A stretch of 5,388 nucleotides of DNA from an uncultured Synergistales bacterium. Its GTDB lineage: Bacteria; Synergistota; Synergistia; Synergistales; Aminobacteriaceae. Numbering within the stretch: position 1 is the stretch's first letter; each line of letters opens with the position of its first letter. Below, piece by piece: positions 1 to 5,328 of this stretch. The stretch is from positions 1-5,388 of the forward strand of contig CAJOED010000142.1 of NCBI GenBank assembly GCA_905233335.1. The letters run 5' to 3'. A program made the position numbers and the translations under genes. The notes below the pieces were generated by a model. It ran no database searches. It was not told where the DNA came from and saw only the letters and a program-made list of their open reading frames with translations.

Positions 1-755
1 TTGTACATGCGTTCGATTGCTTCAGGGGCGTAAATCTCTTCATGCGTCATCATGAACGGAGCCAGCTTCTTCTCGAACTCAAACTCACGTGCAAGGTGTG
101 CAGAAATTTCCTCATCACTATAACCAAACCGGCCAAGCATATAGCTCACGATAGCCCTATGCATTTTCTTGGTGCGTTCACCGTTCGGGGTGAGTTCTTT
201 ATACTCTGCACTGTCCCCTAGTGAAAGCCCCGTCGCGGAAAGTTCGAGGTTGTACGCTTCAGAGTTCTTATTGTCCACGCCAAGCACGAAATCAGCTATT
301 ACTGTCCCATGATAGAAACTTGATTCGCTCATGAAGTATTTTGTGAGGTCATCAAGTGTCTTTATGTCCGTGATTAATTTTGCCTGTTCGGGGAGGTCAG
401 CAAGTCCGTTCTTGTTGCGTGCGTCCCAGTCAAGCCATAGAGAGTACAGCTTGCGCACAAGTTCCGCGTCGTGCCCAGTGAGTGTGTCGTCGGTCATTAT
501 GGCCTTCAGGTTTGCGTCCACGATGTCTTGAAGCTCATAGAATGACGCATTGCTTGAACGCCCCGGCTTGAGTTTCGCATTCACGAGCCATTCATGATTG
601 ACGTTCGCATAGAAATCATCAGTGAGTGCAGGGTTGTAGTCCTTCATTGCGCCGATGAGGTTAGTATCCCGCCACGATGACGCATTCGCTTCCACCGCAA
701 AGACCCCCGCAAAAAACATCACCAGTACCACCGCAAGAATTTTAGCGCACTGCAT
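1..755 (-). CDS. Exported M13-family (neprilysin/PepO-like) zinc metallopeptidase, N-terminal part, cut by window edge
   Basis: This is the first 251 residues of a protein that stays open to the left edge. Residues 1-25 form a signal peptide: a Lys near the start, a hydrophobic core (ILAVVLVMFFAGVFA) and a likely cut after an ANA motif. There is no lipobox, so a soluble periplasmic or secreted enzyme is likely. Residues 46-56 (DDFYANVNHEW) match the M13 N-terminal signature DDFYxYVNGxW. The following pattern (KLYSLWLDWDARNKNG at 102-117, ATGLSLGDSAEY near 174-185, and a helix ending in FEKKLAPFM) follows the M13 N-terminal domain. M13 enzymes are usually about 650-700 residues with HExxH and ExxxD zinc motifs in the C-terminal half, so the catalytic residues lie outside this window and activity cannot be judged. 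The ATG at 755 is chosen because it gives a complete signal peptide and has AGGGG eight bases upstream (764-768); the next ATG (719) would truncate the signal. The start overlaps the end of the propeller gene by 14 bases, suggesting translational coupling. Confidence 0.85.
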   Translation of the reverse strand, partial: MQCAKILAVVLVMFFAGVFAVEANASSWRDTNLIGAMKDYNPALTDDFYANVNHEWLVNAKLKPGRSSNASFYELQDIVDANLKAIMTDDTLTGHDAELVRKLYSLWLDWDARNKNGLADLPEQAKLITDIKTLDDLTKYFMSESSFYHGTVIADFVLGVDNKNSEAYNLELSATGLSLGDSAEYKELTPNGERTKKMHRAIVSYMLGRFGYSDEEISAHLAREFEFEKKLAPFMMTHEEIYAPEAIERMY

Positions 756-1212
756 ACACGTAACCCCTGCCGTTTCCGAAATAGAATACTCCGTCAGAAT
801 ATGCCGGGCTTGACTCTATTCCGCTTCCTGCTCCCGTAACGAAAATTATTTTGCCGGTGTCAGAATTGAGTACGTACACATTGCCATGACCAGCACCCGC
901 GAACACGAGATTTTCAGCGATAAGAGGCTGTGCCGTAACTGTTCCGCCTTTTGTCTCGAACTGCCATAATATTTTGCCGGTTTCCTGTTCGAGCGCAACA
1001 ATGTAGCCGCGTCCTGTTCCCACGATGATTTTTCCGTTGCCGATTGCCGGAGCTGTCGTTATGGGATCTTTCACGTTGGCGTGCCAAAGAGGAATAACGT
1101 CATCGATTTTCACCGCGTTGATTGAGCCGTCCCACGCAGAAAAATACACGTTACCGTCGACGATTACAGGAGTGTTCACCGCCGTTGAGCCTGTTTCCTG
1201 TTTCGCCGTCAA
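742..1212 (-). CDS. C-terminal fragment of the beta-propeller protein (blades after the frameshift)
   Basis: This is the downstream open frame of the interrupted propeller gene. Its only available early start is a TTG at 1212, and I see no Shine-Dalgarno sequence before it, so independent translation is unlikely. The frame holds blades with the motifs TGRGYIVALEQETGKILW and GNVYVLNSDTGKI and ends with GRGYVYAVR, a typical last-strand closure. It has no signal peptide of its own. Its final 14 bases contain the start codon and its upstream stretch overlaps the ribosome binding site of the M13 peptidase gene, so losing translation through this segment could reduce peptidase expression. Confidence 0.6.
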   Translation of the reverse strand: MTAKQETGSTAVNTPVIVDGNVYFSAWDGSINAVKIDDVIPLWHANVKDPITTAPAIGNGKIIVGTGRGYIVALEQETGKILWQFETKGGTVTAQPLIAENLVFAGAGHGNVYVLNSDTGKIIFVTGAGSGIESSPAYSDGVFYFGNGRGYVYAVR

Positions 1213-1756
1213 TCATGCTGAATATGCCGTCGTATTCGCCGAGAAACACGATGCCTTCACTGTATGCCGGAGCAGTACGCAGTGCCTGTTTTGCGGTGTA
1301 CGTCCATAACTCTTTGCCGTTCTTGATGGACAGCGCGTAGAGTTTGCCGTCATTGCGTGAAGCGAACACTCTGCCGTCGCCGTAAGCTGTGCCGTCGCTC
1401 AACATTGCGCCGTAATCGCCGGGGGAATTGCTCCATACTTTTGAGCCGTCAGAAATGTTCAGGCAGGTAATTTCTCCGTCAGCCTGCGCAAAAACAACCT
1501 GCCCGAAAACGACAGAAGGAACTCCGCATATTGTGCCTGTGCCGTAATACGACCATAATTCTTTGCCGGTTTCTTTGTCGAGAGCGTAGAACTTGCCGGA
1601 CATGTCGCCGAGCAGCAAAATATTTTCTGATACAGCAATGCCGCTTGATATGGGAGTATCGAGCTTGATGTGCCATTTTTCTTCTCCGTCGAAAGCAGAA
1701 GAACTTACAGCAAGAATTAACACTACAATAATGGAAAGAATAATTTTGCGCTTCAT
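1151..1756 (-). CDS. N-terminal fragment of the beta-propeller protein (201 residues)
   Basis: This is the upstream open frame of the interrupted propeller gene. The ATG at 1756 has GAGGTG eight bases upstream and a clear signal peptide, so the start is secure. Residues 1-187 fit the propeller family, covering roughly the first three and a half blades. Residues 188-201 (NRLNGGEHSCNRRR) do not look like blade sequence and are read after the frame change, before a TAA at 1151-1153. If translated as is, the product would be an exported, incomplete propeller, probably unstable. Confidence 0.7.
   Translation of the reverse strand: MKRKIILSIIVVLILAVSSSAFDGEEKWHIKLDTPISSGIAVSENILLLGDMSGKFYALDKETGKELWSYYGTGTICGVPSVVFGQVVFAQADGEITCLNISDGSKVWSNSPGDYGAMLSDGTAYGDGRVFASRNDGKLYALSIKNGKELWTYTAKQALRTAPAYSEGIVFLGEYDGIFSMIDGETGNRLNGGEHSCNRRR
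1190..1204 (-). repeat. 7-bp tandem repeat at the propeller frameshift
   Basis: Plus-strand CCTGTTT occurs twice head to tail at 1190-1196 and 1197-1203, and the next base keeps the period. On the coding strand it reads AAACAGG AAACAGG. The reading frame of the propeller gene changes exactly here, and removing one unit gives a continuous frame, ...IDGETG-STAVNTP.... Confidence 0.85.
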
Positions 1757-1764
1757 AAACTCAT

Positions 1765-1770
1765 CACCTC
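1765..1770 (-). promoter_or_regulatory. Ribosome binding site of the propeller gene
   Basis: The coding strand reads GAGGTG, eight bases before the ATG at 1756. It fixes the start of the signal peptide-bearing frame. Confidence 0.75.
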
Positions 1771-1776
1771 ATGACA

Positions 1777-1782
1777 ATTATA
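1777..1782 (-). promoter_or_regulatory. Possible -10 box upstream of the propeller gene
   Basis: TATAAT is perfect on the minus strand, but no convincing -35 box lies 16-18 bases upstream. A transcript from it would start at about 1770, right at the Shine-Dalgarno sequence. It may be a chance match in an AT-rich spacer, with the gene read from the promoter of the small gene upstream instead. Confidence 0.3.
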
Positions 1783-1843
1783 TATGAATTTATGAAGGAT
1801 GAATGCCCTCTCCCGCGCGAGTTGAAGAGGGAGAACTCAAACG

Positions 1844-2041
1844 CTAGATATACTGCTCGACCTGATCGTGAACTACTACCATGTTGTTGAAGTCCTCAAT
1901 CTGCGGACGCTGTACGAGTATGGGTTCGCGGACGTGCATATACTGGGTTTCTGTGCGGCGGACGACGAAATTTTTTTCGAGACGGCTCACTGAACCCGAT
2001 GTGTTTACTATGCTGCTCGTCTGATTGATGCTCATTGACAT
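1844..2041 (-). CDS. Small protein of unknown function (65 residues)
   Basis: I do not recognise this protein. It is probably real because the ATG at 2041 has the near-perfect Shine-Dalgarno AAGGAGGG eight bases upstream, with a plausible -10 box above that. The first 19 residues are rich in Ser, Thr and Asn (MSMSINQTSSIVNTSGSVS). The middle is charged, with a run of Arg (RLEKNFVVRRTE), and the C-terminal half is acidic and Val-rich (EDFNNMVVVHDQVEQYI). There is no signal peptide, membrane segment, Cys or zinc motif, so a small cytosolic protein is expected. It lies 87 bases upstream of the propeller start on the same strand with no T-rich terminator between them, so co-transcription is possible. 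It could be a lineage-specific regulator or accessory protein; nothing in the sequence shows which. Confidence 0.65.
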   Translation of the reverse strand: MSMSINQTSSIVNTSGSVSRLEKNFVVRRTETQYMHVREPILVQRPQIEDFNNMVVVHDQVEQYI

Positions 2042-2049
2042 GTTACAAT

Positions 2050-2057
2050 CCCTCCTT
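2050..2057 (-). promoter_or_regulatory. Strong ribosome binding site of the 65-residue gene
   Basis: The coding strand reads AAGGAGGG with an eight-base spacer to ATG. This is the strongest translation signal in the window and the main reason to accept the small gene. It favours the first Met over the second, two codons later. Confidence 0.8.
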
Positions 2058-2073
2058 GAATTGTGATGAGATA

Positions 2074-2102
2074 ATTTTACACTAAAACTACATACTTATT
2101 CA
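2074..2102 (-). promoter_or_regulatory. Candidate promoter for the leftward genes
   Basis: On the minus strand TAAAAT (2079-2074) is a good -10 box. The -35 position 17 bases upstream reads TGAATA (2102-2097), a weak match. The predicted start near 2067 would leave a leader of about 26 bases containing the Shine-Dalgarno sequence. Confidence 0.4.
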
Positions 2103-2108
2103 CGGTGC

Positions 2109-2114
2109 TATAAT
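2109..2114 (+). promoter_or_regulatory. -10 box of the MATE gene promoter
   Basis: TATAAT is perfect and lies 81 bases before the MATE start codon. No good -35 box is visible at 16-18 bases, so an activator or another feature may be needed. Transcription would start near 2121, upstream of the leader hairpin. Confidence 0.5.
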
Positions 2115-2134
2115 AATTTCTGCTGTGCGGCATT

Positions 2135-2175
2135 AATGCGTAAGTCCGGGCAAAACCGGGCAGACGCATTTTTTT
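2135..2175 (+). terminator. Terminator-like hairpin in the MATE leader (putative attenuator)
   Basis: AATGCGT (2135-2141) pairs with ACGCATT (2164-2170). After a small AA/AG internal loop, GTCCGG (2144-2149) pairs with CCGGGC (2156-2161, one G-T wobble) around a GCAAAA loop. Seven T residues follow at 2169-2175, ending three bases before the MATE Shine-Dalgarno sequence. The shape is that of an intrinsic terminator for plus-strand transcription, yet no plus-strand gene lies upstream. It sits between the MATE promoter and its coding region, as an attenuator or riboswitch expression platform would. I could not match the leader to a known riboswitch class. Confidence 0.7.
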
Positions 2176-2177
2176 AT

Positions 2178-2184
2178 GGAGGAG
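2178..2184 (+). promoter_or_regulatory. Ribosome binding site of the MATE gene
   Basis: GGAGGAG lies ten bases before the ATG at 2195, directly after the T tract of the leader hairpin. Terminating there would release the transcript just before this site. Confidence 0.7.
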
Positions 2185-2194
2185 TGTATATATC

Positions 2195-3586
2195 ATGAAA
2201 GAAAACGCAAATATTTTTCTCGAACGCGAGCCGGTCGGAAAATTATTAGTACGTTACGCCGTCCCGTTAATAGTATCTCTGCTGGTGGCGGCACTATATA
2301 ACATCGTGGATCAAATATTCATTGCCAACGCTGACTATCTCGGCTCAAACGGAAACGCAGCAAATAACGTTGTCTTTCCCATGACGGTAATAGCACTTGC
2401 ATTCACGTTAATGATAGGGGACGGGGTGTGCGCATTCGTCAGTATGAGCTTGGGAGCGCGTGAATACTCTCAAGCGGGGGACAGCGTCGGGAGTGCGGCG
2501 TTATTGTCCGGGACAGTGGGAGTAATTATTGCGGTCGTGTATTATGTGTTCCGTGAGGAGTTATTGACGTTTTTCGGGGCAAGAGTGAACGATGAGACAT
2601 TCCGTTTTGCGCTGGAGTACTTCACGTGGATTATTCCCGGCATACCGTTTTATGTTTTCGGGCAGGCAATGAACCCGGTAATCTCTGCTGACGGAAGCCC
2701 GAACTACGTGATGTTCTCGACTCTCATGGGAGCAGGTATAAATATCGTCCTCGACCCGGTGTTTATCTTTGTGTTCCGAATGGGGATGACGGGGGCGGCA
2801 TTAGCTACGATAATGGGACAAATTTTTACGGCGTTTATGTCCCTTCTCTACATCTCACGAAAAATGAAGGCCGTAACATTCTCACGCAATAACCTTCACT
2901 ACAACCCAAGACTCATGAAACGTTATCTGCCTTTGGGAATGTGCAGCTTCTTATCGCAAATTTCTCTGGTAATAAGTGTTGCGGCAGTGAACATCATGAT
3001 AAAGAAGTACGGAGCACTTGATGATATTTTCGGGAGGCCGGAATATTCCCAAATACCTATGGCAGTAATCGGCATCGTCATGAAATTTTTTCAGATAGTA
3101 ATTTCTGTTGTCGTGGGATTGTCGGCTAGCTGTACACCGATAACGGGCTACAACATGGGTGCGGGTCATCCCGACAGAGTGCGGAAGCTATTCACGCTGT
3201 TATTGACGTGCGAGGCTGTAATAGGAATTGCGGCGTTCGTAGTCGTTGAGTTTTTCCCGGCATATATCGCTGAACTTTTCGGTGCTTCCGGCGAAAGTGA
3301 ATACTATGCGTCGTTCACTGTGAGATGTTTCCGTGTGTATTTGTGCCTGATAGTTTTTGCGTGCGTGAACAAGGCGGCGTTCATATTCATTCAGGCGATG
3401 GGGCGTCCATATATTTCTGCGGGACTGTCGATAATACGCGAGGTGATTTTCGGTGCGGGACTCACGGTGATTATGCCGATGTTCATGGGCCTCAACGGAG
3501 TGTTATGGTCAATGCCGACGAGCGACGGTCTGACGTTCATAGTGTCGTTTGCGGTTATCGTGATGATTTACCGGGAACTTTCGTGA
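2195..3586 (+). CDS. MATE-family multidrug/cation antiporter, MepA-like
   Basis: This is a complete 463-residue inner-membrane exporter of the expected length for MATE proteins (about 450-470, 12 transmembrane helices in two homologous halves). The N terminus (EREPVGKLLVRYAVPLI, then YNIVDQIFIA at 35-44) is typical of the MepA/DinF-like branch. Other family marks are GDGVCAFVSMSLGARE at 75-90, NIVLDPVFIF at 183-192 and GMTGAALAT at 197-205. In the second half they are TPITGYNMGAG at 314-324, QAMGRP at 400-405 and an RE pair (415-416) opening a late helix. MATE transporters expel cationic drugs, dyes or metabolites using Na+ or H+ gradients; the substrate cannot be read from the sequence. The ATG at 2195 is supported by GGAGGAG upstream. 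The gene stands alone: divergent genes on the left, a terminator just after its stop and a convergent gene on the right. Its leader has an attenuator-like hairpin, suggesting conditional expression. I see no frame break or missing region. Confidence 0.92.
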   Translation: MKENANIFLEREPVGKLLVRYAVPLIVSLLVAALYNIVDQIFIANADYLGSNGNAANNVVFPMTVIALAFTLMIGDGVCAFVSMSLGAREYSQAGDSVGSAALLSGTVGVIIAVVYYVFREELLTFFGARVNDETFRFALEYFTWIIPGIPFYVFGQAMNPVISADGSPNYVMFSTLMGAGINIVLDPVFIFVFRMGMTGAALATIMGQIFTAFMSLLYISRKMKAVTFSRNNLHYNPRLMKRYLPLGMCSFLSQISLVISVAAVNIMIKKYGALDDIFGRPEYSQIPMAVIGIVMKFFQIVISVVVGLSASCTPITGYNMGAGHPDRVRKLFTLLLTCEAVIGIAAFVVVEFFPAYIAELFGASGESEYYASFTVRCFRVYLCLIVFACVNKAAFIFIQAMGRPYISAGLSIIREVIFGAGLTVIMPMFMGLNGVLWSMPTSDGLTFIVSFAVIVMIYRELS

Positions 3587-3598
3587 GGTACGAGATAC

Positions 3599-3632
3599 TT
3601 CCGCCCATGTTTTGTCATGAGCGGAATTTTTT
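3599..3632 (+). terminator. Intrinsic terminator of the MATE gene
   Basis: TTCCGC (3599-3604) pairs with GCGGAA (3621-3626). After one C/A mismatch, CATG (3606-3609) pairs with CATG (3616-3619) around a TTTTGT loop, and six T residues follow (3627-3632). It begins 12 bases after the MATE stop and ends five bases before the stop of the convergent gene. Read on the minus strand the hairpin has no T tract after it, so it mainly ends rightward transcription. Confidence 0.85.
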
Positions 3633-3637
3633 GTGTG

Positions 3638-5200
3638 TCATCTTGCGAGGTACTTGAAGAACGCTGAATGCTTGTAATCAAAAATCAGATACTGATTCTT
3701 TACCAATTCCATTTGAAAAGCGGTTGCCTCTTCCGTTATTGCCCCTATGCTGTAAATTTCTTCACGCAAAGGATTGTGTATATCGTTCATCGGTTTGTGC
3801 AGAATATATTTTTCCGCTATGTATCTTCCTGTACCTGCTATGCTCCTGTTGATTTCGGTGAAGGGAGTGAAGGCACCGACTACCAGTGCACAGGCAAGAA
3901 TGATTTTGCGAAGCCTGAGAGTGTTATCATCTTCCTCAACAAGAAATTTTATGACGAACACCATAAAAATAAACAATGCGGGGATTGAGGCACGCATCAA
4001 GAAATCACCAGTAGTTACCTGTACAAACGGTATAAGTAGAAGTTCTGCGACGACAACATAGAAAAAATTATACTTGCACGGAGTACGCCACATGATAAGC
4101 AGATATACACCGATTTCGATAAATATGAACAATAGATATTTCGCAAATTTTTCCGCGCTGTTAATGAAAAGGCTTATCTTCATAGCGTTGTTAGTCCCAA
4201 GATACAGCATACCGAAAGCAATCATCATGAATAACGGTACGGCGATATTCTGAAGCGTGAAGGCTTTTCGGAACTTCCTGCCGTCCTGCATAGAATGAGC
4301 GAGTGCAAGCGGAATAATTCCTATGGCCGCCCATGATGAGAATGCAAACGTAAGAGATGATAACGCCATATTGTTTTTGTTTGTGCGGAGCTGAAGAAGC
4401 ATACAGGTAATCAGCCATACAGGTATTGACTGATTGAACACCCAGTAAAGCTGGGTTGTGTTTGCGGAATACTGAAACCCGTATAACCATTCAATATGGA
4501 GTACTAGAACCTGTATAATCCCTGATACATTACCGTATCTGCTTGATGGTGTCGGCACACTGTACCTGCCGGAGATGACAGCTCCTATAACATCGATGCC
4601 GCTGAAGAATATAAATATCAGGACAACAGTATATGATGTTTTGCGGAAGTATCTGCACAGATTGTACACAACGAGAAAGACACCGAGTACAGCCCATAGA
4701 TATATGCATATGTCCTGCCCCGCCTGGCCAAGCGAAAATATTTTCGATACAAATGCAGGAGGAAGCCACCACGCAAAATAATATGAGAGTGCAGCAGTGC
4801 CATCGCCGAGAATTGACCTGACGAGTTTACTTTGAGGGGCAAAATCATAAATCACCGGCCATTCGTAATTGCATAGATCTCTGTAAAAAACGTTGCGCGC
4901 AAAGTGATCCCAATTCTGATAAGAAAAACGTCCTATGCCCGAAAAAAATACCCATACGAGAAGACAAAGCAGGGTTAGCAGCCAGAATTTTTTTGTGCCG
5001 GAATTAGTGATGTTGACTTCAACGGAAGATATTTCGTTGTACAGACTGTAAGCAAAGTATAATAGAATCAGGGACGCGGGAACAGCAAAATATATCTTCA
5101 GCCAGCCGAAAGAAAATATTATTATGGGAAGAACAACATACAAGACAGAAAAAGCCACTGCGAACTGCGAACTGCGAACATTATAGCTATTTTCGTTCAC
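3638..5200 (-). CDS. Polytopic membrane protein of unknown function, GT-C glycosyltransferase-like
   Basis: This is a 520-residue protein with about ten or more hydrophobic segments, for example near residues 13-32, 34-52, 71-90, 165-180, 189-210, 258-270, 280-302, 318-335, 354-371, 378-393, 404-420 and 431-445. The first large loop carries NWDHFARNVFYRDL (96-109) followed by WPVIY (114-118). An acidic residue at this place after an early helix is typical of GT-C enzymes, which use lipid-linked sugars on the outer face of the membrane. Other conspicuous motifs are LYWVFNQSIPVWL (251-263) and GDFLMRASIPALF (398-410). From memory, related motifs occur in uncharacterised membrane proteins of gut bacteria, but no substrate is known. 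A role in envelope glycan or lipid modification is inference only. The start is taken as GTG at 5200, because AAAGGAGG lies nine bases upstream; a TTG three codons earlier directly abuts GGAGG and is unlikely. Codons 8-15 are built from three copies of a 7-bp repeat. The gene has no same-strand neighbour and converges on the MATE gene. Confidence 0.8.
   Translation of the reverse strand: MNENSYNVRSSQFAVAFSVLYVVLPIIIFSFGWLKIYFAVPASLILLYFAYSLYNEISSVEVNITNSGTKKFWLLTLLCLLVWVFFSGIGRFSYQNWDHFARNVFYRDLCNYEWPVIYDFAPQSKLVRSILGDGTAALSYYFAWWLPPAFVSKIFSLGQAGQDICIYLWAVLGVFLVVYNLCRYFRKTSYTVVLIFIFFSGIDVIGAVISGRYSVPTPSSRYGNVSGIIQVLVLHIEWLYGFQYSANTTQLYWVFNQSIPVWLITCMLLQLRTNKNNMALSSLTFAFSSWAAIGIIPLALAHSMQDGRKFRKAFTLQNIAVPLFMMIAFGMLYLGTNNAMKISLFINSAEKFAKYLLFIFIEIGVYLLIMWRTPCKYNFFYVVVAELLLIPFVQVTTGDFLMRASIPALFIFMVFVIKFLVEEDDNTLRLRKIILACALVVGAFTPFTEINRSIAGTGRYIAEKYILHKPMNDIHNPLREEIYSIGAITEEATAFQMELVKNQYLIFDYKHSAFFKYLAR
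5157..5179 (-). repeat. Three tandem copies of a heptamer in the 5' coding end of the membrane protein gene
   Basis: Plus-strand ACTGCGA occurs at 5157-5163, 5164-5170 and 5171-5177, and the next two bases (AC) continue the period. On the coding strand it is TCGCAGT x3, encoding part of VRSSQFAV just before the first membrane helix. Seven is not a multiple of three, so losing one copy puts the frame into a TAA within about 16 codons. The present three copies keep it open. Confidence 0.9.
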
Positions 5201-5209
5201 AACTGTCAA

Positions 5210-5217
5210 CCTCCTTT
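5210..5217 (-). promoter_or_regulatory. Ribosome binding site that fixes the GTG start of the membrane protein
   Basis: The coding strand reads AAAGGAGG, with nine bases to the GTG at 5200. The alternative TTG at 5209 would have no spacer at all, so the shorter 520-residue reading is preferred. Confidence 0.75.
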
Positions 5218-5226
5218 TTACGTGTA

Positions 5227-5232
5227 ATTATA
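5227..5232 (-). promoter_or_regulatory. -10 box of the membrane protein gene
   Basis: TATAAT is perfect on the minus strand and would start transcription near 5220, a few bases before the Shine-Dalgarno sequence. No clear -35 box is found 16-18 bases upstream. Confidence 0.4.
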
Positions 5233-5257
5233 GCTCATACCATATTCAATTTATATC

Positions 5258-5284
5258 TTGACAAAATCGCCAAGTTATTATAAG
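5258..5284 (+). promoter_or_regulatory. Candidate promoter for the rightward gene at the window end
   Basis: TTGACA is perfect at 5258-5263 and is followed after 15 bases by TATAAG (5279-5284). The spacer is shorter than the preferred 17. The predicted start near 5291 lies about 38 bases before the ATG at 5329. Confidence 0.45.
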
Positions 5285-5328
5285 TTTTCACTACCAAACA
5301 AAAATATAATTTCGCGGGAATAAACAGC

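Larger units (their letters stand above)
742..1756 (-). pseudogene. Secreted PQQ-like beta-propeller repeat protein, interrupted by a frameshift
   Basis: Two adjoining frames encode one protein. The upstream frame has a signal peptide (about residues 1-21, Lys-Arg-Lys then a long Ile/Val/Leu core, cut near SSSA) and propeller blades. The downstream frame carries the remaining blades to the stop at 742. Blades show the PQQ/BamB-like pattern 'G-x-hydrophobic-Y-A-L-x-x-x-T/N-G-K-x-L-W', with Trp at residues 68, 108 and 151 and, after rejoining, 222 and 262. That is a spacing near 40 and seven or eight blades. Dropping one copy of the 7-bp repeat at 1190-1203 joins the frames into 335 residues. 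However, the fourth blade would then be about nine residues short (Pro163 to Pro194 is 31, against about 40 elsewhere), so a net deletion of about 20 bases is equally possible. Such propellers bind proteins or ligands outside the cytoplasm; many do not bind PQQ, and no enzyme function is implied. The gene sits directly upstream of the exported M13 peptidase. Pseudogene, phase-variable gene and sequencing error cannot be told apart here. Confidence 0.75.

Noticed and set aside
331..531. Plus-strand 66-codon open frame opposite the M13 peptidase
   Set aside because: The opposite strand matches the M13 family throughout, and the Ser-rich translation is typical of an antisense shadow.
1025..1309. 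Plus-strand 94-codon open frame across the propeller frameshift
   Set aside because: It lies antisense to well-conserved propeller blade sequence in both flanking frames and has no promoter or ribosome binding site; it is a shadow frame.
1806..1833. Inverted repeat CCCTCT...AGAGGG just after the 65-residue gene, resembling a terminator
   Set aside because: The stem is six pairs with a long loop that can also pair in another register, and no T tract follows on either strand.
2130..2139. Perfect 10-base palindrome GCATTAATGC in the MATE leader as an operator
   Set aside because: It overlaps the 5' arm of the leader hairpin, and a single 10-base palindrome is too short to call a regulator site without a second copy.
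2101..2175. Known riboswitch (fluoride, preQ1, guanidine, purine) in the MATE leader
   Set aside because: None of the consensus loops or conserved single-stranded segments of these classes could be found by eye, and the leader is too short for the larger ones.
4191..4490. Minus-strand 99-codon open frame inside the membrane protein gene
   Set aside because: It is in another frame of a clearly coding gene on the same strand, has no plausible ribosome binding site, and its translation has no coherent composition or motif.
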